Position numbers and translations under genes: made by a program | Assembly: GCA_964388785.1 (NCBI GenBank) | Contig: CAYMBX010000017.1 | Span: 1 to 19,570 of the forward strand | Direction of reading: 5' to 3' | DNA: 19,570 bases | Source of the DNA: VGKU01 sp964388785 | GTDB taxonomy: Bacteria > Patescibacteriota > Patescibacteriia > UBA9934 > GWF2-40-263 | Part shown: positions 1 through 7,071 of the stretch, piece by piece | Layout: every line of letters starts with the position of its first letter | Position numbering within the stretch: position 1 is the first letter of the stretch | The notes under the pieces: model-generated | Databases searched by the model: none | The model's input: the letters and a program-made list of their open reading frames with translations, nothing else | Told to the model about the DNA's origin: nothing

Positions 1-1
1 G

Positions 2-610
2 AAACTCACCTCCATTCTCGGGCGAATGAAATATCGTACGAGCTATGGACAAAACGCGCTCCAACATTCGATCGAGGTGGGAACGATTGCGGGTATGATC
101 GCGGAAGAACTTGGGGCGGACGTCTTTATTTGTAAAAAAGGCGGACTGTTCCATGACATTGGAAAAGCGGTGGATCATGACATGCAAGGAGCACATCCGG
201 AGATCGGCTACAACATCATGAAAAAATTCGGTTTTCCGGAAGAGATCTGTTATCAGTCGATCGCCCATCATGAAGATCGTCCGCGGACGATCGAGGGTGC
301 GATTGTGAAGGCCGCAGATGCGATCTCCGGTGCACGTCCGGGCGCGCGCAAACAGTCGCTTGAGCAGTTTATTCAACGGATGGAAGAACTCGAGCGGACC
401 GCAAGCACGTTTGAAGGAGTTGAAAAGGCGTATGCCATCCAGGCGGGACGCGAAATCCGCGTCTTCGTTCATCCTCAAAAAATCGATGATCTCACCGCAT
501 ACAAACTCGCGAAGGATGTCGCAAATAAAATTGAAGCGGAGCTGTCCTATCCGGGAGAAATCAAGATCACCATTATTCGCGAAACACGTGTCATTGAGTA
601 CGCTCGCTAA
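2..610 (+). CDS. rny: Ribonuclease Y, C-terminal part (cut by window start)
   Basis: The reading frame is open from base 2, so the gene begins before the window and only about 202 C-terminal residues are seen. RNase Y is a membrane-anchored endoribonuclease that starts mRNA decay. The visible part begins in the conserved stretch around RTSYGQNALQHSIEV and continues into the HD phosphohydrolase domain with its metal-binding HDIGKA motif, then AHHED, then KAADAISGARPGAR, and the family's typical C-terminal end (REIRVFV ... YPGEIKITIIRETR). The N-terminal membrane segment, coiled coil and KH domain lie outside. The downstream HU-like gene starts 39 bp later with its own promoter. Family assignment is very secure. 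Confidence 0.95.
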   Translation, partial: KLTSILGRMKYRTSYGQNALQHSIEVGTIAGMIAEELGADVFICKKGGLFHDIGKAVDHDMQGAHPEIGYNIMKKFGFPEEICYQSIAHHEDRPRTIEGAIVKAADAISGARPGARKQSLEQFIQRMEELERTASTFEGVEKAYAIQAGREIRVFVHPQKIDDLTAYKLAKDVANKIEAELSYPGEIKITIIRETRVIEYAR

Positions 611-639
611 TTGCTGGACAGGGAAAATTGTGCTATATA
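611..639 (+). promoter_or_regulatory. Promoter of the HU-like gene
   Basis: TTGCTG (611-616), a 17-bp spacer, then TATATA (634-639) preceded by TG one base upstream (extended -10). The HU ATG lies 10 nt after the -10 box, so the transcript would have a leader of only about 3-4 nt. No Shine-Dalgarno is visible. Confidence 0.6.
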
Positions 640-649
640 AATAGCAGAT

Positions 650-940
650 ATGAATAAAGCTGAACTCGCCAACCGATTGGCGGAAAAACTCAACATCTCA
701 AAAAAACTTGCGGAAGATTTTCTTGCAGGATTTGAAGAATTGGTGACGCGTGCATTATTGAACGGTGACGAAGTGACCATTGCGGGATTCGGAACATTCA
801 GCGCCCGTACGCGAAAAGGACGCATGGGCGTGAATCCGCAAAACCCGGCAGAACCTATTGAAATCCCCTCCGTTGTCGTGCCGAAATTCAAAGCGGGAAA
901 AGCACTAAAAGACACCCTCAAAGGAAAACGCAGTGTCTAG
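650..940 (+). CDS. HU/IHF-family DNA-binding protein
   Basis: A 96-residue protein of the usual HU length plus a short basic tail. HU proteins are dimeric nucleoid proteins that bend and compact DNA. The sequence shows the N-terminal helices (MNKAELANRLAEKLNISKK), the GFGTF turn at about 45-49, and the DNA-clasping beta arm with the RKGRMGVNPQNPAE motif at about 55-68, then the C-terminal helix (FKAGKALKDTLKGKRSV). The start at 650 gives a normal N terminus. It has its own near-leaderless promoter and a strong terminator one base after the stop, so it is probably monocistronic. HU versus IHF cannot be separated by eye. Confidence 0.95.
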   Translation: MNKAELANRLAEKLNISKKLAEDFLAGFEELVTRALLNGDEVTIAGFGTFSARTRKGRMGVNPQNPAEPIEIPSVVVPKFKAGKALKDTLKGKRSV

Positions 941-973
941 AAAAAACGCATCGGCCCAGCCGGTGCGTTTTTT
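941..973. terminator. Bidirectional intrinsic terminator
   Basis: A 15-bp stem with one wobble pair and a CCA loop. It is flanked by an A-run on one side and a T-run on the other, between the convergent HU gene and the Cys-rich gene, so it can serve both. Confidence 0.9.
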
Positions 974-978
974 GGTTG

Positions 979-2103
979 TCATTGGTTTTCTTCAATTCCG
1001 AAATCTTCAAAAGAAGGTGCGATACTGTCTGGCACAACCTCCAAATTCGGATCATATTCCAACCAATCGTCCCCTTCAGTTCCCATTGAGGGATAGTAGC
1101 CGCCCCCTGTCTCCGCATCTATATCGAACTGCTGCGGACTCAGCTCTAGAAATTCATACGGCCTGTTTGATTCGTCTCCCTCATACGGCATTTGCTCCCA
1201 CACAGGCGGCTGCTCGATCGTATCTTGCATCATCGGGCCTGCATCTCCAAAATTTTCTCCCATCATCTTCTCACTAAATTGCACACACTCCTCCAAATTC
1301 GCCTCGTCCATACAATACTGGAAACACTCCTCACCGCGACATCCTCCCGGTCCTTCCGGCAGCTCCCCCGACACCTCCTCAGGCGGTCCGAACGAACCCA
1401 TCTCACGCATACGCTGCACCTCTTGCTCATCCATGAGACCGGACTTGATACCAAACTCCACGCACTCTTCAAAGTGATCGTCCTCCATGCAGTACTTTTC
1501 GCACGCGTCACGCGAGACACATCCTCCGGGCGTTGCTCCGGATTTCATGAGCTCAATTGCTTTTTTCGTCTGTTCACGTTCCTGCGCCGGAATAAATCCG
1601 GCTGCTTCCGCAAATGCAAAACATTCCTCCACATGCGATGGATTCTCACAGTAGACCTCACACGACTGCTTGTTTGTACAACCACCGGGAAGTGTTGCGC
1701 CGGCATCAAGCGCGGCCTTCACTTTTTTCGCCTCCGCAAGTTCTTCCGATGTCATCAATCCCTCTCGTTCGGCAACAGTGAGACACTCGTTGAGATGCGT
1801 AATGTCTGAACAGTAGGCTTCACAAGATTTTGGCGAATCACATCCACCCGGACCCCCGCGTTCCACCACCACCTTGGCCTGTTCATATTTCCGCACCTCA
1901 TCTTCACTCACCAAACCAGCGTCCCGGGCAAACTGCATGCAGGCATCAAAATGCGCCGGCTCTTCGCAATACGCGAAACAAGCGGTTTCGTTACCGCAAT
2001 GACCGAGTTCGGCGACGGGAAACTGAATCTCACGCTCACCCGCAAATACCACCGAGGCCACACCGGACAAAAAGAACATCAGTACCAAAACTAGATAGCG
2101 CAT
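979..2103 (-). CDS. Secreted protein with five four-cysteine tandem repeats
   Basis: About 374 residues. The ATG at 2103 is chosen because it gives a good signal peptide (MRYLVLVLMFFLSGVASVVFAG), whereas the longer frame only adds basic sequence. The mature protein carries five tandem units of roughly 45 residues, each with four cysteines in the pattern GC-(x4-5)-C-(x3)-C-(x8)-C, e.g. PGGCTNKQSCEVYCENPSH followed by VEEC. Each of the first four ends in an acidic helical stretch such as AGLVSEDEV. The last ~80 residues are acidic, Pro/Tyr-rich and Cys-free. About 20 cysteines in repeating sets suggest disulfide-bonded or metal-binding modules outside the membrane. I do not recognise a named family. 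It lies 1 bp after a small membrane-protein gene and shares the HU terminator. Confidence 0.85.
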   Translation of the reverse strand: MRYLVLVLMFFLSGVASVVFAGEREIQFPVAELGHCGNETACFAYCEEPAHFDACMQFARDAGLVSEDEVRKYEQAKVVVERGGPGGCDSPKSCEAYCSDITHLNECLTVAEREGLMTSEELAEAKKVKAALDAGATLPGGCTNKQSCEVYCENPSHVEECFAFAEAAGFIPAQEREQTKKAIELMKSGATPGGCVSRDACEKYCMEDDHFEECVEFGIKSGLMDEQEVQRMREMGSFGPPEEVSGELPEGPGGCRGEECFQYCMDEANLEECVQFSEKMMGENFGDAGPMMQDTIEQPPVWEQMPYEGDESNRPYEFLELSPQQFDIDAETGGGYYPSMGTEGDDWLEYDPNLEVVPDSIAPSFEDFGIEENQ

Positions 2104-2104
2104 A

Positions 2105-2314
2105 TTAATTGGCAAAAGGATTTTTGTATGCACCGGCAAACGGATTCGTTTTCTCGACCGGGTTGAGTTCAGGGAGAGTCGGAACGTTCTTGGCCGTCGA
2201 ACTTGGTACAGACTCATTTTCCCGTATGTCCACAGGCATTATGAGGCTCACTGCCCACCAACCAATGAGTGCAAGAAGGACAGCCGTCAAGAGAAGAGCA
2301 GCAACTGTTTTCAT
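2105..2314 (-). CDS. Small single-pass membrane protein
   Basis: About 69 residues: MKTVAALLLTAVLLALIGWW starts a hydrophobic anchor, followed by a Pro/Asn-rich outer segment ending NPFAGAYKNPFAN. An in-frame ATG at 2344 lies inside the MFS terminator hairpin, so the ATG at 2314 is preferred. It stands 8 nt downstream of a TATACT box, which fits a leaderless transcript. The stop is 1 bp before the Cys-rich secreted protein, so the two are almost certainly co-translated. No family recognised. It could be a partner or anchor of the secreted protein (inference). Confidence 0.65.
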   Translation of the reverse strand: MKTVAALLLTAVLLALIGWWAVSLIMPVDIRENESVPSSTAKNVPTLPELNPVEKTNPFAGAYKNPFAN

Positions 2315-2322
2315 ATGATTCC

Positions 2323-2328
2323 AGTATA
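2323..2328 (-). promoter_or_regulatory. -10 element of the small membrane/Cys-rich operon
   Basis: TATACT on the minus strand, 8 nt before the ATG at 2314. It follows the T-rich tail of the MFS terminator. No good -35 is seen at 16-18 bp, so the promoter call rests on the -10 and its position. Confidence 0.4.
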
Positions 2329-2332
2329 AATG

Positions 2333-2365
2333 AAAAAAACGCATTCGTTGAGTTCAAATGCGTTT
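2333..2365 (-). terminator. Intrinsic terminator of the MFS gene
   Basis: A 9-bp perfect stem AAACGCATT / AATGCGTTT with an 11-nt loop, running into a T7 tract on the minus strand. It begins immediately at the MFS stop codon. Confidence 0.8.
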
Positions 2366-3534
2366 CACGTTTTGGGACGAACAACCCAGAGAAGAACGCT
2401 TCCAAGGATGAGAACTGATCCACAGACGAGCCAAACGATGCTGATCGTTTCGGGCGTGTTGGGTTCTCCGTCGATCCCGATCCACACAACAAGCGGAACG
2501 AGGGCAAAACCCGCACGGCCCAGGAACGACTGGAGCGATCCGAACGTCGCGCGATACGAGCTCTTCACACGATGCTGGACAAAGCTGTCTGTGAGCGGCA
2601 GAAACATCCCGCGGCCGAACTCGTGGAGCATGACGGCCGCAAGAGGTGTAATCAGTCCGGAGAAGACGGTGATGACCACAAGTCCCGCACCGCTCAAAAG
2701 GAGCGCGATCGCGATCAGATGAGCTTCCTGTCCGACCGCAACAGTGAGACGTCGCACCATCCATCCCGAGGGCATGTACCCAAGATAGATCAGCGCCCAC
2801 ACCCAGGAGAGCCCGAGCGTGCCGACTTTGGTTTCAAAGTACGGAGACCAAAAGTGATTGAACGCGACCACAGCACCAAAGAGCATCATCGCTCCGATCA
2901 CCCACTTAAGCGCGCGGCTTTGTCGAAGATGCTGCCAACTATGGATAAGCGCATCGCGTTCACTCATCCGATCGATCGCCTCACCTTGACCGTTCATGCG
3001 TTGATGACACAGACGCATGGCCATGATGCTTGTGATGATGACCGGAACCCAGATCAAACGGTACGAAATGAGCGCAAGTGCGGCACCGACAAATCCTCCG
3101 AGGATGAAGACGGAAGTACGGATAATACTCTCGGTTGCAAACACATGTCGCATGGTGTCGATCTTGCTTTCACGCGTGAGAGCATCGGTGATCCAGGCTT
3201 GTTGAGCTCCGGACATAAACGCCATACCGATCCCGATGAACCCTTCGGCGAGCGCTGCACTCCAGAATCCTTCGGCAAAAACATACAGAGCTCCACCCGT
3301 TCCTTGAAAGAACATACCGGCCTTGAGAGAGAACGCACGCGACCGTCCATCCGCGAACATGCCCGTTGGGAGTTCCACACTGATGAGAATGGCCCAGAAG
3401 ATCGCATTGACCAGGGCGATCTCGGCGAGCGAGAGGCCGATGGAGAGCAGAAACGGGGCATAGACGGTCATGGTTGCTCCCATCCCGAACCCGAGCAGCG
3501 CGGAGAACCGGTAATAGATCCCTGTGGCAGACAT
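2365..3534 (-). CDS. MFS transporter
   Basis: 389 residues with about ten to twelve hydrophobic segments, the usual size for a Major Facilitator Superfamily permease of the inner membrane. The loop ELPTGMFADGRSRAFSLKAG at about 54-73 matches the ELPTG-x-x-AD-x-x-x-R form of MFS motif A between helices 2 and 3. A cytoplasmic loop rich in charged residues (MNGQGEAIDRMSERDALIHS) separates the two halves. The start has a strong Shine-Dalgarno (GGAGGAG, 6 nt upstream). Substrate cannot be told. MFS members with this motif are often annotated as drug or sugar exporters, but nothing local supports either. A hairpin with some U-rich sequence lies in its leader. Confidence 0.85.
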   Translation of the reverse strand: MSATGIYYRFSALLGFGMGATMTVYAPFLLSIGLSLAEIALVNAIFWAILISVELPTGMFADGRSRAFSLKAGMFFQGTGGALYVFAEGFWSAALAEGFIGIGMAFMSGAQQAWITDALTRESKIDTMRHVFATESIIRTSVFILGGFVGAALALISYRLIWVPVIITSIMAMRLCHQRMNGQGEAIDRMSERDALIHSWQHLRQSRALKWVIGAMMLFGAVVAFNHFWSPYFETKVGTLGLSWVWALIYLGYMPSGWMVRRLTVAVGQEAHLIAIALLLSGAGLVVITVFSGLITPLAAVMLHEFGRGMFLPLTDSFVQHRVKSSYRATFGSLQSFLGRAGFALVPLVVWIGIDGEPNTPETISIVWLVCGSVLILGSVLLWVVRPKT

Positions 3535-3545
3535 CGTGACTCCTC

Positions 3546-3587
3546 CGTTTGCGGAAACGAAAACGACCCGGTTTCCCGAGTCGTTTT
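3546..3587 (-). terminator. Leader hairpins before the MFS gene (possible proS terminator)
   Basis: On the minus strand a 12-bp stem with one wobble and a GAAA tetraloop (3560-3587) is followed by TTTT. A second 5-bp hairpin (3546-3559) ends at the MFS Shine-Dalgarno. It may end transcription coming from proS, or act as a structured MFS leader. The U-tract is short. Confidence 0.45.
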
Positions 3588-3737
3588 AGATTTGATGTCC
3601 GTACCTAGTCAGGCCATCAAACCTTTACCACTCGAGAAACGAAAGACCGCCGGCGTGTAATCAACGCCGAAGGACATGATTCCTTTGTGGCAAAGGTTTT
3701 GCATACGCATTCAAGTTGGCACGTTTTTGTTCGGTTG
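3588..3737. other. Intergenic region between proS and the MFS gene
   Basis: No convincing gene. It holds a small hairpin CGGCGT / ACGCCG (about 3651-3669) and no clear promoter. A minus-strand frame crossing it only overlaps proS out of frame. Confidence 0.5.
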
Positions 3738-5024
3738 TCAATGAGACGTGAGTCGATCAGGCGCCCGAACAAACGCATCGACCTGTTCCAAAATATCGCT
3801 GATGGAAACGAGACGCGCATCTGTTTCACGACGCTCTTTCCATTCAATAGCATCTTCCTGCAATGTTTTTTCTGAAACAACCAGTCGCAGAGGGATTCCA
3901 ATCAAATCCGCATCAGCAAATTTCTCGCCAGCACTCGCATCCCGATCGTCCCACAATACGTCCACTCCTCTTTCTTCCAAATCACGCGTGAGCGACTCGC
4001 ACGTTTCCTCGATCTTTTCACGCATGGACACATCTTTGCTCGCAAGCGAAACAAGCGCAACATGAAATGGCGCAACTTCTTTTGGCCACACCATTCCCCG
4101 ATCGTCATGGTGCACCTCCACAATTGATCCCATCACGCGAGAAGGTCCGATCCCGTAGCATCCCATAATCACGTCGCGCATTTCATTGTCGGCATCCTGC
4201 ACCTTGAAATCAAAGGCGTCGGTAAATCGGGTTTTGAGCGGAAAAATATTTCCCACCTCAATCGTTTTTACCACTTCAATTTCCCCTTTTCCACATTTCT
4301 CACATTGCTCTCCTTCTTTCACTTCCGCAATTTCACGATTCTGCGCAAACCCACAGGAACAACGATAGACGAGATCCTCTCCGTGTTCCGTGGCAACTTG
4401 AAATTCATGACTGTACTTCGAAAACACGCCTCCGCTCGCTTCAACGATCATCGCATCAAGTCCGCAGCGACGAAACACATTCAAATACGCTTGTTTGCTG
4501 CGCTCGTAAAAATCCCAAAAATCTTCTTCGGTGAGATGGAAGCTATACAGGTCTTTCATCGAAAACTCACGCCCACGCAAGAGCCCCGACTTCGCACGTG
4601 GTTCATTTCGGAACTTGTCTTGAATCTGATACACCGCAAGCGGCAAATCACGATACGAACGGACAAACTGTTTCACAAGAGGGGTGACCACTTCTTCGTG
4701 TGTCGACCCAAGTGCGTATTCCTTTCCTCCGTGTCCTTCCAATTTGAATAAAACATCAATCTTCTCCCATCGCTCGGTTTGGTCGTAGACATCTTTCGGA
4801 TGGAGGGCAGGCATGTAAATTTCGCTTGCACCGAGCGCATTCATCTCCTCACGCACGACATCCTGGATTTTTTTGAGTGTACGAAGGCCAAGCGGCAAAT
4901 ACGTGTACACGCCGGCCATCAACTGATGAATAAATCCGGCCTGTGTAAGCAGGCGCGCATTGGTTGACTCCGCATCATGCGGTGCGGTCTTATTTGTTTT
5001 TCCAAACAATTTTGAGTATCGCAT
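3738..5024 (-). CDS. proS: Prolyl-tRNA synthetase, short form without INS editing domain
   Basis: A class II synthetase that charges tRNA-Pro in the cytoplasm. Motif 1 lies around 43-73 (PLGLRTLKKI...MPALHP), motif 2 at about 138-160 (FRNEPRAKSGLLRGREFSMK) and motif 3 at about 291-303 (GIGPSRVMGSIVE). An anticodon-binding domain follows to 428. Common bacterial enzymes are about 570 residues because a YbaK-like INS editing domain sits between motifs 2 and 3. Here that place holds only about 35 residues with C222, C224, C241 and C244 in a CxC...CxxC pattern resembling a small zinc knuckle. The bacterial-type layout is kept, so this is a genuinely short enzyme and not a truncation. The ATG lies 11 nt after one arm of a long palindrome and has no Shine-Dalgarno. 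Confidence 0.95.
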   Translation of the reverse strand: MRYSKLFGKTNKTAPHDAESTNARLLTQAGFIHQLMAGVYTYLPLGLRTLKKIQDVVREEMNALGASEIYMPALHPKDVYDQTERWEKIDVLFKLEGHGGKEYALGSTHEEVVTPLVKQFVRSYRDLPLAVYQIQDKFRNEPRAKSGLLRGREFSMKDLYSFHLTEEDFWDFYERSKQAYLNVFRRCGLDAMIVEASGGVFSKYSHEFQVATEHGEDLVYRCSCGFAQNREIAEVKEGEQCEKCGKGEIEVVKTIEVGNIFPLKTRFTDAFDFKVQDADNEMRDVIMGCYGIGPSRVMGSIVEVHHDDRGMVWPKEVAPFHVALVSLASKDVSMREKIEETCESLTRDLEERGVDVLWDDRDASAGEKFADADLIGIPLRLVVSEKTLQEDAIEWKERRETDARLVSISDILEQVDAFVRAPDRLTSH

Positions 5025-5035
5025 AGAGTGACGTT

Positions 5036-5157
5036 GTGCTGCTTCAAAAATGGATGAGATATCGGTGCAATGCGAGGACAGCGCCGAGACGTAGCAGCGC
5101 TACGATGAGGCGCTGCCCGCAGCATAAGCCGATAGATCGCCATTTTTGGAGCAGCAC
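5036..5157. repeat. 122-bp imperfect palindrome between proS and the AstE-like gene
   Basis: Outer arms of 18 bp (5036-5053 and 5140-5157) match at 17 positions, with the last as a wobble. Inner complementary blocks TATCGG, CAGCGCC and CGTAGC / GCTACG alternate with unpaired stretches. The centre is near 5097 at GTAGC-AGC-GCTAC. The right half lies inside the 3' end of the upstream gene and the left half ends 11 nt before the proS ATG. There is no T-run typical of a terminator inside it. It could be a miniature palindromic element or an RNA processing hairpin. Confidence 0.75.
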
Positions 5158-6035
5158 TTTTTAGCAAAATAGCACACTGGCGACCCTTTTTTCCATAGCT
5201 CCGGCACTTTTGGAAACATGAGCACCCCATCATACGGAGCCGTGATCGGTTGGTCGCCTTCATATCCAATCACCTCTCCGGCGGAAAACGGCTCAAACGA
5301 TTGCAAGCCGCGACCTTCCGCGAATCGAAATCCCTTTGAGGTGAGTCGCACGGCTCGTTCAAGCGCGTAAAATTCTTTTTCACCGTAGCGCGGTGACGGC
5401 TCGATTCCATCCTGAACGATTCCTTGTGCACGCAGCACATTCGTCACAGACATCATCACGTGATCGACACGCGAAAGATCCGTCACTTGCCCGGACTCAT
5501 AACACATCCCAATACCGCCGTGCGCGTCAACATATTCATCTGTCGTAACCTGCTCTCCTCCGAGAACAAAATTCGGATCCGAAAGCACTGAGGGACAATC
5601 AAACCATTGAAACAACTCAAGATGACGCGGGGTCGTCGCCGCGCAAATCATCGGAACGGACGGCTTATTGGTCGCGTGGATGTCGATCGAGATATCTGCC
5701 TGTGCGAGAATGGGCGCAAGTTCACACGCACGTTCATGCTCGTATGTTCCGTCTGACGGACGTGTGAGAAGATCCTGTGTAAATCGGCGATTGAGATCGA
5801 GGTGATCATCCGAACCGCGAGTATTGCGTTCGATGGCTTTTAGGTTCCCTAAAATCAAATAGAGCGTGCCGGTTTGAAGCGTGAACGTGCCGGCTTCCGC
5901 ACGGGAAACCAGTCGACGCACAAGTTCAATGCCCGTCAACTCATTCCCATGCGTTCCGCCCAAAAGACACACAACCGGGCCATCAGCGTGCCCGCGTAAT
6001 TTCCAGATACCGTTTCCAGTCTGTTCAATTGACAT
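5100..6035 (-). CDS. AstE/aspartoacylase-family zinc hydrolase
   Basis: 311 residues resembling the succinylglutamate desuccinylase/aspartoacylase branch of M14-like zinc carboxypeptidases, which cleave an acyl-amino-acid amide bond. Visible zinc ligands are H29 and E32 in GGTHGNELTG and H120 in DIHAT. DLNRRF at 80-85 fits the substrate-binding Asn-Arg pair, and E180 in CYESGQ is the likely general base. A C-terminal beta domain follows from about 225. The last 19 residues (from K293, CCSKNGDLSAYAAGSASS) are encoded by the palindrome arm and look like an added tail. The promoter places the ATG 8 nt after its -10, and no Shine-Dalgarno is present. The true substrate is unknown. Confidence 0.85.
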   Translation of the reverse strand: MSIEQTGNGIWKLRGHADGPVVCLLGGTHGNELTGIELVRRLVSRAEAGTFTLQTGTLYLILGNLKAIERNTRGSDDHLDLNRRFTQDLLTRPSDGTYEHERACELAPILAQADISIDIHATNKPSVPMICAATTPRHLELFQWFDCPSVLSDPNFVLGGEQVTTDEYVDAHGGIGMCYESGQVTDLSRVDHVMMSVTNVLRAQGIVQDGIEPSPRYGEKEFYALERAVRLTSKGFRFAEGRGLQSFEPFSAGEVIGYEGDQPITAPYDGVLMFPKVPELWKKGSPVCYFAKKCCSKNGDLSAYAAGSASS

Positions 6036-6043
6036 ACCGGCAC

Positions 6044-6072
6044 ATCATAGTGAAAAAACTTGCGCGGTTCAA
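6044..6072 (-). promoter_or_regulatory. Promoter of the AstE-like gene
   Basis: Minus strand TTGAAC (6067-6072), 17-bp spacer, TATGAT (6044-6049). The start codon lies only 8 nt downstream, so the mRNA would be leaderless or nearly so. Confidence 0.7.
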
Positions 6073-6088
6073 CAGGCTATGGTAGAAA
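6060..6088 (+). promoter_or_regulatory. Possible promoter of the GNAT-like gene leader
   Basis: TTGCGC (6060-6065), 17-bp spacer, TAGAAA (6083-6088) with a TG just before it. It overlaps the divergent promoter of the AstE-like gene. It would give a leader of about 155 nt. Confidence 0.4.
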
Positions 6089-6151
6089 GAGTTGGCTATG
6101 CAATCTGTCATGATGACAAAGCGCGCGAAGAAGACGCTCCCGGACGGGTAG

Positions 6152-6217
6152 CTCTTTTCACGCTGCATTGCAAAGCAGACAAAAGAGTCGCTCGTCGCAG
6201 AGCGGCTCTTTTGTTTT
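6152..6217 (+). promoter_or_regulatory. Attenuator-like leader with terminator and alternative hairpin
   Basis: A 15-bp stem with one wobble (arms 6179-6193 and 6200-6214, loop GTCGCA) runs into TTTTG, the form of an intrinsic terminator, yet lies upstream of the GNAT gene. The terminator's left arm AAAAGAG (6181-6187) can instead pair with CTCTTTT at 6152-6158, closing a second stem CTGC / GCAG (6163-6166 and 6175-6178). The two folds are mutually exclusive. A perfect TGTCAT-G-ATGACA palindrome lies upstream at 6106-6118. The same hairpin could simply be a terminator for an upstream short RNA. Confidence 0.5.
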
Positions 6218-6251
6218 GGGATCATTGTCGTCGTCACCGTCAGGAGAAGAC

Positions 6252-6866
6252 ATGGCCGCACACGCGCCCCAAATCGTCTATCTTTCCAATTCACACCTGC
6301 TCGCGCACGATGAAACGTGGTACGAACAGGTGGAGGCGATCACCCGCGCGGAGCCGCAGTTGCTCACCAAAACGCGCGCCGAGCTTGAACCGGCGGCACG
6401 CGAAGGACATGTCCTCATCGCACTGGATACCACCTGTGACATGCGCGTCGTTGGTGGGATCGTGCTCTGGGATCTCGATCGCGACGAGCGTCGGCAGATG
6501 TGGTACGAACTCGGGACGTTCTTCGTTCACCCCGAGTACCGCTTCTCGCGCACGCGTCTGCCAATCGGCGACACGCTCTACGCGCGTCTGCTCGCCGAAA
6601 ACGTCGGCAAAAATATTCTGGGCACGACCGGCAACATCCACGCGATCCACACCGGCGCGCGCCACGGCATGCAGATGATTCGCTTCAGCGATCTTCCCGA
6701 AGAAGTGCGCCGCGCGTCCTGCATTTGCCCCTCAAGCAAGACCGGGGTCACGGACAACACCCACTGCCGCTTGCGCGACACGCTCTGTCGCGTGCGCATC
6801 TCCCACGACACGTGGATGCGCATGGGGCAACCCCCGCGCATTCTGCTTCCGGCTCCGTTCGTCTGA
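6252..6866 (+). CDS. Putative GNAT-fold N-acyltransferase
   Basis: 204 residues. The ATG at 6252 is chosen over an upstream alternative start because GGAG lies 7 nt before it. The central part, a strand VVGGIVLWDLD (67-77) followed by ELGTFFVHPEYR (86-97), resembles the beta4 / acetyl-CoA entry region of GNAT acetyltransferases. The usual Q/R-x-x-G-x-G/A loop is replaced by FSRTRLPIGDTL, so catalysis is not assured. The C-terminal part has four cysteines (C157, C159, C172, C179) that could bind metal. Long leader with a terminator-like hairpin upstream, intrinsic terminator downstream. The specific substrate cannot be guessed. Confidence 0.65.
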   Translation: MAAHAPQIVYLSNSHLLAHDETWYEQVEAITRAEPQLLTKTRAELEPAAREGHVLIALDTTCDMRVVGGIVLWDLDRDERRQMWYELGTFFVHPEYRFSRTRLPIGDTLYARLLAENVGKNILGTTGNIHAIHTGARHGMQMIRFSDLPEEVRRASCICPSSKTGVTDNTHCRLRDTLCRVRISHDTWMRMGQPPRILLPAPFV

Positions 6867-6881
6867 TCCTCTCCTCTCTCG

Positions 6882-6910
6882 CATCCGCAAAACGGATGTG
6901 TTTTCTTTTT
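6882..6910 (+). terminator. Terminator of the GNAT-like gene
   Basis: CATCCG / CGGATG stem with CAAAA loop, followed by TGTTTTCTTTTT. Confidence 0.75.
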
Positions 6911-6957
6911 GTCATCTTGCGCGCAGGGATCGCCTATTTCTCAGGATGACAGCAAAA
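6905..6957. repeat. Inverted repeat with the GGATGACAG motif
   Basis: TGTCATC (6910-6916) and GATGACA (6945-6951) form a 7-bp inverted repeat, flanked outside by CTTTTT and AAAAAG. The 9-mer GGATGACAG recurs in two other non-coding places of the window (8161 and 11012). Confidence 0.5.
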
Positions 6958-6994
6958 AGAAAAGCCCGTCCTAAAGGGGAGGAGTAGGACGGGC
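6953..6994 (-). terminator. Terminator of the LysM/VWA gene
   Basis: Perfect 10-bp stem GCCCGTCCTA / TAGGACGGGC with an 11-nt loop. On the minus strand it is followed by TTTTCTTTTT. It lies about 80 bp after the stop codon. Confidence 0.85.
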
Positions 6995-7071
6995 GGACCA
7001 CGTCGGCAGGCGGTTGAACGGCCGAACGTGGTCAGAGCGCTCAGACAGAGGCGGCAGCGGAAGGAGGAACG

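Noticed and set aside
2572..3660. Plus-strand frame of 362 codons opposite the MFS gene
   Set aside because: Shadow of a clear MFS gene on the other strand; composition full of His, Arg and Asp with no fold or ribosome site.
5881..6678. Plus-strand frame of 265 codons across the AstE/GNAT divergent region
   Set aside because: Crosses two promoters and a terminator-like hairpin, and overlaps both real genes out of frame.
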